Source of the DNA: CAZTXD01 sp964617995
GTDB lineage: Bacteria > Actinomycetota > Acidimicrobiia > Spongiisociales > ZC4RG35
Length of the DNA stretch: 30,005 nucleotides
Reading direction: 5' to 3'
Assembly (NCBI GenBank): GCA_964617995.1
Contig: CAZTXD010000032.1
Coordinates: 1 to 30,005 of the forward strand
Shown: positions 1 through 8,010 of the stretch, one piece after another
How positions within the stretch are numbered: position 1 is the stretch's first letter
How the letters are laid out: each line of letters opens with the position of its first letter
Notes under the pieces: generated by a model
Databases searched by the model: none
Told to the model about the DNA's origin: nothing
Seen by the model: only the letters and a program-made list of their open reading frames with translations
Made by a program: the position numbers and the translations under genes

Positions 1-1
1 C

Positions 2-55
2 CCGTTTGCGCGCATCGAATGCGCGCTATAGCGCGCATTCGATGCGCGAAAACGG
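2..55 (-). terminator. 54-bp palindrome, probable terminator of the RR-flavoprotein gene
   Basis: The two halves are reverse complements about a central TATA (27-30), with one G/A mismatch at 8/49. The 18-nt inner arms (9-26 and 31-48) match perfectly, and the outer 6-bp CCGTTT/AAACGG also pairs. It begins one base after the stop codon of the minus-strand gene ending at 56, so it would form a very stable RNA hairpin there. There is no clear U-tract, so the terminator role is inferred. Each arm is itself a small inverted repeat (GCGCAT-CGA-ATGCGC). Confidence 0.65.
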
Positions 56-1696
56 TCAGTGGGCCAGGTAGGCGTGGACGAGGTGGACCGCCACCGCCCC
101 CTCGCCCACCGCCGAGGCCACCCGCTTGACCGATTCGGAGCGGACGTCGCCGACGGCGAAGGCGCCGGGCACGCTCGTCTCGAGGAGCATGGGATCGCGG
201 TCGAGCGCCCAGCGACCGGCCGCAGTCAGGTCCCCTCCCGTCAGCACGTACCCATCGGTGTCCCGGGCCACCACCCCCTCCAGCCACTCGGTTCGTGGCC
301 GGGCACCGATGAACACGTACATCGACGACGTCTCGATCCGGTCCTCACCGGTGGAGGTGGCCACCGTCACCTCCACGAGATGGTCGTCGCCTTCCACGCC
401 GGCTATCTCGGCTTCGGTGACGACGGTGATGTTCTCCATCGACTCCACCTGGTCGGCCAGGTAGCTCGACATCCGAAGCCGGATGCTTCCCGATCTCACC
501 AGCAGCATCACTCTCTCCACCCGATCCGCCAGATGAACCGCCGCCTGACCGGCCGAGTTGGCACCGCCCACCACGACCACCGTCCCCACACCGTCGGAGT
601 CGGAGGGAACGACCGTCGCCCCGTAGTAGATGCCGCGTCCGATCAGGTCGCCGGCTCCGGGGACCTCCAGCTCGCGATACTGCACCCCGGTGGCCACGAT
701 GACGGCGGAGCACCTCAGCTCTCCCCCGTCGTCGAGGGCGAGCACACGGTAGGGACCGTCCCTCTCGAGGCTGCCCACCCGTCGCGGGGTCAGGAAGCTG
801 GCTCCGAACTTTCGGGCCTGGGTGAGGGCGCGGCGGGCGAGGTCGGCCCCGCTCACGCCTCCGGGGAAGCCCAGGTAGTTCTCGATCCGGGAGCTGGTAC
901 CGGCCTGACCGCCGGGTGCCTCGGCCTCGACCACCGCCGTGGCGAGGCCCTCGGATGCTGCGTACACGGCCGCGGCCAGGCCCGCCGGGCCGGCACCCAC
1001 CACCACGAGGTCGTAGAAGTCGGCGTCGGGGGCCTGTTGCATCCCCACCGCCGCCGCCACCTCGCCCGGGGTCGGATCCGACAGGATCTCACCGTCACCC
1101 GTCACGACGAGGGGAAGGCGGGATGAGGGTGCGGCCTCGATCAGTGTGTCTGCCTCAGGGCTGCGCCCCGCCTCCAGCCACCGGAACGGGACCTGGTTGC
1201 GGGCGAGGAAGTCCCGGAGGCGATGCGAGGACTGGGACCAGCGGCCTCCGACCACTCTCAGGTCGATCTCGGGCGGGCGACGCCGGCTCGCCTGCCAGTC
1301 TTCGAGAAGGTCGTCCACCACCGGATATAGCCGCTCCTCGGGAGGGTCCCACGGCTTGAGGATGTAATAGTCGACCCGGGCCTGGTTGATGGCCTCTATG
1401 GCGGCATCGGTGTCGGCGTAGGCCGTCAGCAACACCCTCCGGGTCCCGCCGAGCAGCTCACCCACCCGGGTCAGCAACTCCGTGCCCACCATCCCCGGCA
1501 TCCGCTGGTCGGCCACGACCAGGGCCACCTCCTCACCTCGCAGTACCAGCTGGTCGACGACCTCCAGCGCATCGGCTCCGGAGGGGGCGGCGACCACCCG
1601 ATAACGGGAGGCGTAGCGCTGGCGCATGTCCCGCTCGACGGAGGAGAGGACCTCCGCATCGTCGTCGACGACGAGGATGGAGGGCCGAGGGCTCAT
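56..1696 (-). CDS. Response regulator fused to thioredoxin-reductase-like flavoprotein
   Basis: 546 aa in three modules. Residues 1-130 are a receiver domain with the acidic cluster DDD at 11-13, phospho-acceptor Asp63 in ADQRMPG, Thr91 and Lys114 (LKPW). Residues about 145-220 look like a glutaredoxin fold, but the active site reads WSQSSH (153-158), without cysteines. Residues 228-546 match NAD(P)H/FAD thioredoxin reductases, with FAD site GAGPAG (234-239) and NAD(P) site GGANSAG (377-383). The redox CxxC expected near 357-362 is replaced by a Cys-free YYGATVV stretch. The protein therefore cannot work as a classical disulfide reductase and may be a redox or NAD(P)H-dependent output of phosphorelay. 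It overlaps the upstream kinase gene by 4 nt (ATGA), which indicates a coupled pair. The fused family is known in actinobacteria; its substrate is not evident here. Confidence 0.9.
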   Translation of the reverse strand: MSPRPSILVVDDDAEVLSSVERDMRQRYASRYRVVAAPSGADALEVVDQLVLRGEEVALVVADQRMPGMVGTELLTRVGELLGGTRRVLLTAYADTDAAIEAINQARVDYYILKPWDPPEERLYPVVDDLLEDWQASRRRPPEIDLRVVGGRWSQSSHRLRDFLARNQVPFRWLEAGRSPEADTLIEAAPSSRLPLVVTGDGEILSDPTPGEVAAAVGMQQAPDADFYDLVVVGAGPAGLAAAVYAASEGLATAVVEAEAPGGQAGTSSRIENYLGFPGGVSGADLARRALTQARKFGASFLTPRRVGSLERDGPYRVLALDDGGELRCSAVIVATGVQYRELEVPGAGDLIGRGIYYGATVVPSDSDGVGTVVVVGGANSAGQAAVHLADRVERVMLLVRSGSIRLRMSSYLADQVESMENITVVTEAEIAGVEGDDHLVEVTVATSTGEDRIETSSMYVFIGARPRTEWLEGVVARDTDGYVLTGGDLTAAGRWALDRDPMLLETSVPGAFAVGDVRSESVKRVASAVGEGAVAVHLVHAYLAH

Positions 1697-3291
1697 GGAT
1701 CCTCACCCGCGGGAAGCGTCACCACGAACCTGGTGCGCCCCGGTTCTGACTCCACCGAGATCGTACCCCCATGGCGATCGACCACGATCTGATGCACGAG
1801 ATTGAGGCCCAGCCCCGTCCCCTCCCCGGGAGGCTTGGTCGTCACGAAGGGATCGAAGACGCTGTCGAGGAGATCCCCGGGGATGCCGGGACCGTCATCT
1901 TCCACCTCGACCACCAGACCACCGCCCCGGGGGTAGGTCCGCAGGGTGATCGTCCCCGAATCTCCCAAGGCCTCGGCGGCGTTGGCGATGAGGTTCGTCC
2001 ACACCTGGTTCAGCTCTCCCGGGTGGCCGAAGATGGTGGGAGTGTCCCCTCCCCGCTCCCGGACCACCTCGATGCCCGTCAGCTTGCTCTGGAGGATCAC
2101 CAGGGTGTCATCGAGGCCGGCGTCGACATCCACCGGAGCCGCCTCGGCGCGATCCATGTGGGAGTAGCCCTTGAGCGCCCCGACTATGCCGCTGATACGC
2201 CCGGTGCTGGTACGCACCTCGTCGAGGAGCTTGCCGGCTCTCTGCTCGTCGACGATCCAGCGCAGGGCGGCTATGACCTGGCGGCGCCGGTAGCGCTCGG
2301 CCGCCGAGTCGAGTGAGTCGGCATCGAAGCCCAGCGCCGCCAGATCCGACGCCAGGTCCCAGGCATCCTCGACAGCCCCCTGCTCCAGCCAGGTGGCGAT
2401 CCGCTCTTCCCTGTCGCCACGGTCGAGGGGATCCTCGTCGGCGACCTCACGGGTGGTGTCGCGCACCCAGGCCAGCCCCTCGGGGCTCATGCCGAACGTC
2501 AGCAACCCGATGCCGTCGTCGATGAGCCGGCCGACGACGTCGCCCAGATAGCGGGTCGCCCGTCCGGCGGCGGCGGCCGGGTTGTTGAGCTCATGGGCGA
2601 CTCCGGCGCTGAGCTTACCGAGCACCGCCAGGCGCTCCTGTTGGCGCAGCATCACCTCCTGGGCGACATAGGCCTTCTCGACCTCACGCAGCCGGAACTG
2701 CTCGACGGTGAGGCGGTGGTTGGCGGACAGGAAGATCCGGGTGGCCCAGTAAGCCACCAGCGCCACTCCCACGATGTTCATGAACAGGAAGAGGTCGACG
2801 GCCGACGACGGCAGACGGGCGTCTGTGAAGGGAAGGTCCCTCACCCACACCGATACGGCCGTGAGTGCGACGAACGACCCGAAGGCGGCGACGGCGGCGT
2901 CGGCACCCAGCACCAGCAGGGCACCGATCGGTGCCAGGAGCGCCCACAGGCCAACGGCACCGGAGGGCACCGGTCCGCCCAGGTGCATGGCCAGCCCGAT
3001 AGGGATCACGAGTATGAAGACGATCTCTATCCCCCCGAAGACACTCGCCCTCCCGTGTCGCCGGTAGGCGAGAGCATTCACCACCGACGCCACCGAGAAG
3101 CCGTAGGGGAAGAACGACGCCGAGGGAACTCCCAGCAGCAGGTAGATCGTGCCCCACACCAGCCCGGCGATACCGATGAAGGTGGTGAAACCCCCGATGA
3201 CCGCTTTGGCCACCCGGGGATCGACCGCCGGGCGATGCTCCTTCCGACTGATCCACCCGCGGCGAACCGCCTCCATGACCGTGGTCGACAT
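1693..3291 (-). CDS. Membrane sensor histidine kinase
   Basis: 532 aa. Residues about 30-190 hold roughly six hydrophobic segments forming a membrane sensor region without a large extracellular domain. A helical linker follows, then the phospho-acceptor H-box VAHELNNP with His233. The C-terminal ATPase domain shows an N-box (NLIANAAEAL), a G1 box (DDGPGIP) and a G2 box (GTGLGLNLV). The kinase is therefore expected to autophosphorylate and pass phosphate to a partner. The obvious partner is the receiver domain of the overlapping downstream RR-flavoprotein. About 110 residues of extra helix lie between the H-box region and the ATPase domain. The start is ATG at 3291, divergent from the fbiD-like gene 60 bp away. 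The signal sensed is unknown. Confidence 0.92.
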   Translation of the reverse strand: MSTTVMEAVRRGWISRKEHRPAVDPRVAKAVIGGFTTFIGIAGLVWGTIYLLLGVPSASFFPYGFSVASVVNALAYRRHGRASVFGGIEIVFILVIPIGLAMHLGGPVPSGAVGLWALLAPIGALLVLGADAAVAAFGSFVALTAVSVWVRDLPFTDARLPSSAVDLFLFMNIVGVALVAYWATRIFLSANHRLTVEQFRLREVEKAYVAQEVMLRQQERLAVLGKLSAGVAHELNNPAAAAGRATRYLGDVVGRLIDDGIGLLTFGMSPEGLAWVRDTTREVADEDPLDRGDREERIATWLEQGAVEDAWDLASDLAALGFDADSLDSAAERYRRRQVIAALRWIVDEQRAGKLLDEVRTSTGRISGIVGALKGYSHMDRAEAAPVDVDAGLDDTLVILQSKLTGIEVVRERGGDTPTIFGHPGELNQVWTNLIANAAEALGDSGTITLRTYPRGGGLVVEVEDDGPGIPGDLLDSVFDPFVTTKPPGEGTGLGLNLVHQIVVDRHGGTISVESEPGRTRFVVTLPAGEDP

Positions 3292-3350
3292 TGGGGGACG
3301 ATCCTACCCGGCCGCGCCGGAACACCCCCAGGCGGATACCCTGGCAGGCG

Positions 3351-3947
3351 GTGTCCGTCCTCGCCGCCGTCCCCGTCAAGCGATTCTTCGTCGCCAAGAG
3401 ACGCCTCTCTCCGTTCCTGTCCCGCCGGGCGAGGTCGCAGCTCGGCCGTGACCTCGCCACCCACACCCTGGAGACGGTGCAGCGGGCCGGTGCCATGCCC
3501 CTGGTGCTGGCCGCCGATGGCGAGGTGGCCGCCTGGGCGGAGACCCACGGCTGGGCAAGCGAGATCGACCGCGAGGGCGGGCTGGACGGCGCCGCCGCCT
3601 TCGCCGCCGCCCGCGCCGCCGCCCGGGGAGAGCCGTGGGTCATCATCCACGCCGACCTGCCCCTCCTGGTACCCGAGGACGTGACCGTGGCGTTGAACGC
3701 ACTGGAACGAGGACTCTCACCGATCGCGCCCACCGACGACGGCGGGACGTCTCTCATCGGTGGCAACCGGCCGCTGCGCTTCTCATACGGTCCGGGCAGC
3801 TTTCACCGCCACCTCGCCCAAGTCACCTCGGCCGAGGTGATCGTGCGCCTGGGCCTGGTCCTCGACCTCGACCATCCCGCCGATTTCTCCGCCGCGACTG
3901 CCCATCCCCGGGGGGCTTGGCTGGCCCGATACGCTTCCGTGCGATGA
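3351..3947 (+). CDS. fbiD: Phosphoenolpyruvate/2-phospho-L-lactate guanylyltransferase (F420 synthesis)
   Basis: 198 aa from GTG at 3351. An upstream in-frame start at 3291 exists, but the extra 20 residues are Arg/Pro-rich and homology starts with VLAAVPVK at the GTG. The CofC/FbiD nucleotidyltransferase fold shows a P-loop-like start with VPVK and KRRLSP, the metal-binding HADLPLL and DGGTS motifs, FSYGPGSFHRH, and the terminal DLDHPADF. These enzymes load GMP onto phosphoenolpyruvate (actinobacteria) or 2-phospho-L-lactate (archaea) as the first committed step of coenzyme F420 assembly. No other F420 genes are in the window. It overlaps the following PIG-L gene by 4 nt (ATGA). Confidence 0.9.
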   Translation: MSVLAAVPVKRFFVAKRRLSPFLSRRARSQLGRDLATHTLETVQRAGAMPLVLAADGEVAAWAETHGWASEIDREGGLDGAAAFAAARAAARGEPWVIIHADLPLLVPEDVTVALNALERGLSPIAPTDDGGTSLIGGNRPLRFSYGPGSFHRHLAQVTSAEVIVRLGLVLDLDHPADFSAATAHPRGAWLARYASVR

Positions 3948-4690
3948 CCGGAGCCCTCGACCACAGCCGACCGCCCCTTCCCGGCCTGGAGGTGCCACGG
4001 TCGGCGATGACTGTCGGTGCCCATCCCGACGATGCCGAGTTCGGAGCCGGGGGAACCCTCGCCCGGTGGGCGGCCGCCGGCTGCGAGGTGAGCATGCTGG
4101 TGGTGACCGACGGCTCCAAGGGCACCTGGGATGAACACGTCGACGTCGGCGAGCTCATAGAGACCCGACGCAGGGAACAGCGACGCGCCGCCGACATCCT
4201 CGGTGCGGGGAAGGTCGTCCATCTCGACCACGTCGACGGGGAGCTGGAGCACTCCATGGCACTGCGCGAGGAGCTATGCCGTTGGATACGCACGATCCGT
4301 CCCCAGGTGCTGTTGGGCCACGACCCCTGGCGGCGCTACATGCTCCATCCCGACCATCGTGCCGCCGGGATGGGCCTGATCGACGGCGTGGTGGCCGCCC
4401 GCGACCACCTCTTCTTCCCCGAGCAGGGACTCGCCAAGCATCGCCCCGAGAGCATCCTGCTGTGGCAGGCCGAGCAGGTCGACCATCACGAGGACATCTC
4501 CGACACCTTCGACCGCAAGATCGAGGCGTTGCTGTGCCATTCGTCGCAAGCGCCCACCACCATGGGAGACGCCACCGCCTCCGACGAGGCACGGGCAGCG
4601 TTCGTCGACGGCATGCGGGAGGTGGCGGCGACCTACGGCGAGGCGATCGGGGTGGCGGCGGCCGAAGGCTTCAAGCTGCTCCGACAATGA
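3944..4690 (+). CDS. PIG-L (LmbE-like) family zinc deacetylase
   Basis: 248 aa starting at the ATG that overlaps the fbiD stop. The longer open frame upstream only shadows fbiD. The family fingerprint is clear: AHPDDAE near residue 24, and a second zinc-ligand motif HPDH about 105 residues later. Members remove N-acetyl or similar groups from sugar conjugates; in actinobacteria they include MshB and Mca of mycothiol metabolism. The residues here do not allow a choice between these and other LmbE-like enzymes. No signal peptide is seen, so it is probably cytoplasmic. Translational coupling to fbiD suggests co-expression but not necessarily a shared pathway. Confidence 0.88.
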   Translation: MTGALDHSRPPLPGLEVPRSAMTVGAHPDDAEFGAGGTLARWAAAGCEVSMLVVTDGSKGTWDEHVDVGELIETRRREQRRAADILGAGKVVHLDHVDGELEHSMALREELCRWIRTIRPQVLLGHDPWRRYMLHPDHRAAGMGLIDGVVAARDHLFFPEQGLAKHRPESILLWQAEQVDHHEDISDTFDRKIEALLCHSSQAPTTMGDATASDEARAAFVDGMREVAATYGEAIGVAAAEGFKLLRQ

Positions 4691-4708
4691 CCGGGTAGAT
4701 TCCGGAGC

Positions 4709-5404
4709 ATGACCGGTCCCGTCACCCGCCGTGGCTTCCTGGCCTACCTGGGAAAGGGAGCGATGGCGTTGGCGCTCGTCGGTGTCGCCTGTGCCCGGGA
4801 GGAGCTCACCGTGGGAGAGGCAGGTGCATGGCGCCGGGTCGACCTCGGGTTCGTGTCCGCCTACGTGGTCGTCCACAACGAGGAGATCGCGGTGATCGAC
4901 ACCGGCGTGGCCGGCAGCGCCGACGACATCGAGCAGGTGATCGCCGGACTCGCCCTCGGCTGGGAATCCGTCGGGCACGTCGTGCTAACCCACGCCCACC
5001 CCGACCACGTCGGCTCTCTGCCCGAGGTGCTGGCTAGGGCACCCGACGCCACGGGCTACATCGGGCCGGGGGACCTGGCGGCCGTGGCGTCATCCCGACC
5101 GCTTCAGGCCGTGGGAGACGGGGACCGCGTGATGGGAAGCCTGGAGGTCATCGAGACACCCGGGCACACGCCCGGCCACATCTCGGTGCTCGATCAGAGC
5201 CTCGGCCTCCTCATCGCCGGCGACGCCCTCCGGGGAGTCGACGGGGCCGTGGCCGGCCCCGACCCCGCCTTCAGCGACGACATGGACGAGGCCGCCCTCT
5301 CGGTCGAGAAGCTGGCGTCTCTCGGGTTCGACACCGTGGTCTTCGGCCACGGCGAGCCCGTCGAGGAAGGAGCGGTCGAACAGGTCGGCGCCCTGGTCGG
5401 CTGA
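4709..5404 (+). CDS. Tat-exported metallo-beta-lactamase-fold hydrolase
   Basis: 231 aa. The N-terminus has a twin-arginine signal (TRRGF at 6-10, then a hydrophobic stretch) ending at Cys28, so it is probably exported folded and possibly lipidated; the lipobox (GVAC) is atypical. The metal site HAHPDH (95-100) is the class HxHxDH motif, followed by the downstream metal ligands GHTPGH and an Asp in AGDAL, and a final GHGEP. Family members include glyoxalase II-like and quorum-quenching hydrolases, and the substrate cannot be assigned. It lies 18 bp after the PIG-L gene on the same strand and probably shares its transcript. Confidence 0.87.
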   Translation: MTGPVTRRGFLAYLGKGAMALALVGVACAREELTVGEAGAWRRVDLGFVSAYVVVHNEEIAVIDTGVAGSADDIEQVIAGLALGWESVGHVVLTHAHPDHVGSLPEVLARAPDATGYIGPGDLAAVASSRPLQAVGDGDRVMGSLEVIETPGHTPGHISVLDQSLGLLIAGDALRGVDGAVAGPDPAFSDDMDEAALSVEKLASLGFDTVVFGHGEPVEEGAVEQVGALVG

Positions 5405-5446
5405 CGATCCCGGGACTGTTGCGCTGCGCTGCCCGTCAGGTTTAAA

Positions 5447-5475
5447 TTGACATATGTCGATATGTACGCCATCAT
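5447..5475 (+). promoter_or_regulatory. Promoter with overlapping ArsR-like operator upstream of arsI-like gene
   Basis: A perfect -35 TTGACA (5447-5452) is separated by 17 bp from a weaker -10 CATCAT (5470-5475). Within the spacer sits the inverted repeat ACATAT-GTCG-ATATGT (5450-5465). The TCGATATG half-site recurs at 5489-5496 just before the gene. AT-rich ATATG-type dyads overlapping a promoter are typical of ArsR/SmtB metalloregulator sites. No such regulator is encoded nearby, so repressor identity is inferred. Confidence 0.6.
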
Positions 5476-5509
5476 GCATCGACAACCCTCGATATGAAAG
5501 GACAGGGGT

Positions 5510-5902
5510 ATGGGACGACTGCAACTGGCGCTCACCGTCGGAGACGTCGACGAGGCGGTGGCGTTCTACAGCAAGCTCTTCGACGCGGAGCCCGCCAAGC
5601 GCAAGCCGGGATATGCCAACTTCGCCCTCGACGAGCCTCCTCTCAAGCTGGTGCTCATAGAGGGTGAGGCGGGAGGCGCCCTCAACCATCTGGGGGTGGA
5701 GGTCGATTCGACCGACCAGGTCGCAGCCGCCACCTCCCGGCTCGCAGAGACGGGTCTGACCACACGGGAGGAGGAAGGCGTGGAGTGTTGCTACGCCCGA
5801 CAGGACAAGGTGTGGGTGACCGACCCCGACGGCGCCCCCTGGGAGATATACGCCGTGCTGGGTGACGCCGAGGTGATGTCGTCCACCGCCTGCTGCGCCT
5901 GA
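5510..5902 (+). CDS. arsI: ArsI/CadI-family metalloenzyme (glyoxalase/dioxygenase superfamily)
   Basis: 130 aa, the usual size for the family. The vicinal-oxygen-chelate fold shows metal ligands His60 (NHLGV) and Glu112 (WEIYAV). The diagnostic vicinal cysteine pair of ArsI, Cys93-Cys94 in ECCYARQDKVWV, is present, as is a C-terminal Cys pair (128-129). Known ArsI enzymes are Fe(II) dioxygenases that cleave the C-As bond of trivalent organoarsenicals; CadI relatives are cadmium-induced. The start is ATG at 5510 behind a GGACAGGGG ribosome site. A metalloregulator-like operator lies directly upstream. The gene stands alone with no arsR, acr3 or arsC beside it. Confidence 0.85.
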   Translation: MGRLQLALTVGDVDEAVAFYSKLFDAEPAKRKPGYANFALDEPPLKLVLIEGEAGGALNHLGVEVDSTDQVAAATSRLAETGLTTREEEGVECCYARQDKVWVTDPDGAPWEIYAVLGDAEVMSSTACCA

Positions 5903-5918
5903 CCCTCCGGACGCGGAA

Positions 5919-5944
5919 GAGGGGCGGTCCCCCGACCGCCCCTC
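5919..5944. terminator. Convergent terminator between arsI-like and msiK-like genes
   Basis: An 11-bp perfect GC-rich stem (GAGGGGCGGTC / GACCGCCCCTC) with a 4-nt CCCC loop lies between two converging stop codons. It is followed by CTCCTGTTA, a weak T-rich tail in the plus direction. It likely serves both genes. Confidence 0.8.
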
Positions 5945-5963
5945 CTCCTGTTAGCCCGCCTCG

Positions 5964-7196
5964 TCAGCGGATTGCGGCACCTGTGTCCTTGTCGAAAAAG
6001 TGGATCTTCGACGTGTCCACGACCAGGCGGACCTGATCCCCCGTGCGTGGCGCCACATCGGGATTGACCCGGGCCGTGAACTTGCTCTCAGACCCCAGGG
6101 TCTCCTCGCCGGCCCCCTGATCCTCCAGCAGCTCCCGGATCTCGGGGGTGATGACCGGAGGCGACTGCAGGGCGAAATGGACGTATGCCTCGGAGCCGAG
6201 CTGCTCCACCAGGTCCACGTTGGCGCCCATCTTCACCGATTCGGGGGCGTTGGGTGCCGCCGCATCGATCTCGAACGCCTCGGGCCGCAGACCGAGGACC
6301 AGTTCCTTGCCGGCGTAGTTCGACAGACCCGGCCGGGCTGCCACCGACCGGCGGTCGACATCGAGCGACTCCCCGGCGAACTTGACCGACATCTGACCGT
6401 TCGCCTCCTGGAGAGTGCCGTAGACGAAGTTCATGGAGGGACTGCCGATGAAACCCGCCACGAAGAGGTTGGCAGGGCTGTCGTAGAGGTTCCGGGGGGT
6501 GTCGATCTGCTGGAGGTTCTCCTCCTCACTGGAGATCTGCTGGAGGTTCTCCTCCTCACTGGAGATCTTGCGCAGAACCGCCACCCTGTTGCCCATCGTC
6601 ATCGCCTCGACCTGGTCGTGGGTGACGTACAACGTGGTGGTGCCGAGCCGCTCCTGGAGGAGCCCGATCTCGGAGCGCATCTGCACCCGCAGCTTGGCGT
6701 CGAGGTTGGAGAGAGGCTCGTCCATGAGGAAGGCGGCGGGCTCGCGCACGATCGCCCGTCCCATCGCCACCCGCTGACGCTGACCTCCCGAGAGAGCCTT
6801 GGGGCGGCGGTCGAGGTAGTCGGAGATCTCGAGGATCTTGGCGGCCTCCTGAACCCGGGAGTCGATCTCGTCCTGGCTCATCTTGCGCAGCTTCAACCCG
6901 AAGGCCATGTTGTCGTACACGCTCATGTGGGGATAGAGGGCGTAGTTCTGGAAGACCATGGCGATGTCACGATCCTTGGGGGGAACGTCGTTCACGACCC
7001 GATCGCCGATGCTCAGCTTGCCTTCCGTCACCTCTTCGAGCCCGGCGACCATCCGTAAGAGAGTCGACTTGCCGCAACCCGACGGGCCCACCAGCACGAC
7101 GAACTCGCCATCGTCCACGTGGATGTCCACGTCGGCTATCGCCCTCGTGCCGCCCGGATACACCTTGCCCACACCTTCAAAGGTGATCGATGCCAT
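5964..7196 (-). CDS. Sugar ABC transporter ATP-binding protein (UgpC/MsiK type)
   Basis: 410 aa MalK-type ATPase. It has Walker A GPSGCGKST (37-45), the Q-loop VFQNYALYP, signature LSGGQ (135-139), Walker B FLMDEP with D-loop, and switch His193. A C-terminal TOBE/regulatory domain follows, with the usual GLRPEAF near residue 305. No permease or binding-protein genes accompany it, as in actinobacterial MsiK proteins, which energise several sugar importers from a distance. The start is ATG at 7196 behind AAGGAGA. Oddity: at 211-230 the decapeptide ISSEEENLQQ occurs twice in tandem, where relatives have a short DGVLQQ-like link between the ATPase and regulatory domains. The gene symbol msiK is plausible but not proven. 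Confidence 0.9.
   Translation of the reverse strand: MASITFEGVGKVYPGGTRAIADVDIHVDDGEFVVLVGPSGCGKSTLLRMVAGLEEVTEGKLSIGDRVVNDVPPKDRDIAMVFQNYALYPHMSVYDNMAFGLKLRKMSQDEIDSRVQEAAKILEISDYLDRRPKALSGGQRQRVAMGRAIVREPAAFLMDEPLSNLDAKLRVQMRSEIGLLQERLGTTTLYVTHDQVEAMTMGNRVAVLRKISSEEENLQQISSEEENLQQIDTPRNLYDSPANLFVAGFIGSPSMNFVYGTLQEANGQMSVKFAGESLDVDRRSVAARPGLSNYAGKELVLGLRPEAFEIDAAAPNAPESVKMGANVDLVEQLGSEAYVHFALQSPPVITPEIRELLEDQGAGEETLGSESKFTARVNPDVAPRTGDQVRLVVDTSKIHFFDKDTGAAIR
6504..6563 (-). repeat. In-frame 30-bp tandem duplication in the ABC ATPase gene
   Basis: Two identical 30-bp units (6504-6533 and 6534-6563) are followed by the first 5 bases of a third. Each adds ten residues (ISSEEENLQQ) at the junction of the nucleotide-binding and regulatory domains. 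The frame is kept, so the gene is expected to remain functional. Confidence 0.95.
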
Positions 7197-7288
7197 TGTT
7201 GGGTCTCCTTCCGCGACCGTCGTCCTGAACCTAGCATGGGTTCGGCAATCATGACCGGGGAGAAGCCCCGATTTCCACAGGAGGCAAC

Positions 7289-7996
7289 GTGGCCGAACGA
7301 GTAGCCGTGATCACCGGCGGCACCGGCGGACTGGGCACCGCCCTCGTGCATCGCCTGCTCGAGCGGGATGTCCGCCTGGCGATCACCTACATCCTCCCCG
7401 ACGAAGCCACCGCCTTCGAGGAGACATTCGACGTCGACGAGGATCGCCTCATCCTGCGCCGGGTGGACGCCACCAACCCCGAAGCGGTCACATCCTTCCT
7501 CAAGGAGGTGGCCGACACCTGGGGCGCCATCCATCAGCTATGCGCTCTCGTGGGAGGCTGGGCCGGGGGAAGGGACGTCGAGGAGACCGACGACGTCCGC
7601 TTCGAGCGGATGCTCGACCTCAACCTCCGCTCCGCCTTCTACGCCGTGCGCGCCGCCGTCCCCCATATCCGCCAGGCAGGTTGGGGACGAATCCTCCTGG
7701 TGGGGAGCCGGGCAGTCGAGGACACACCACCGGGCCAGGCGGCCTTCAACATCGCCAAGGCCGGCGTGGTGGCCCTCACCAAGACGGTGGCCCAGGAGCT
7801 GGAGGGCTCCGGTGTCACCGCCAACGCCCTGATGCCGTCGGTGATCGACACGCCCGCCACCCGGGCCACCCTCCCCTACGCCGACTACGTCCACTGGCCC
7901 ACCCCCGACGAGATCGCCGCCGTCGCCGACTTCGTCCTCTCCGATGAGTCCTCGGTCATGAACGGCGCCACCGTCCGCGTCTACGGCCGCGCCTGA
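7289..7996 (+). CDS. SDR-family protein with catalytic Tyr replaced by Phe
   Basis: 235 aa from GTG at 7289, chosen because ACAGGAGG lies just upstream. The classical short-chain dehydrogenase fold shows the cofactor loop TGGTGGLG (9-16), structural Asn112, catalytic-type Ser140 (GSRAV) and Lys157. The residue 13 after the Ser, normally Tyr of YxxxK, is Phe153 (AFNIAK). Without the Tyr, ordinary dehydrogenase chemistry should be severely impaired. The protein may bind NAD(P) without turnover, use an unusual mechanism, or act as a structural partner. It is divergent from the msiK-like gene across about 90 bp. The substrate is unknown. Confidence 0.87.
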   Translation: MAERVAVITGGTGGLGTALVHRLLERDVRLAITYILPDEATAFEETFDVDEDRLILRRVDATNPEAVTSFLKEVADTWGAIHQLCALVGGWAGGRDVEETDDVRFERMLDLNLRSAFYAVRAAVPHIRQAGWGRILLVGSRAVEDTPPGQAAFNIAKAGVVALTKTVAQELEGSGVTANALMPSVIDTPATRATLPYADYVHWPTPDEIAAVADFVLSDESSVMNGATVRVYGRA

Positions 7997-8010
7997 CCCG
8001 TTTTTATCAG

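Noticed and set aside
6504..6568. Possible CRISPR-like direct repeat
   Set aside because: Units are adjacent without spacers, in frame, and inside a coding gene.
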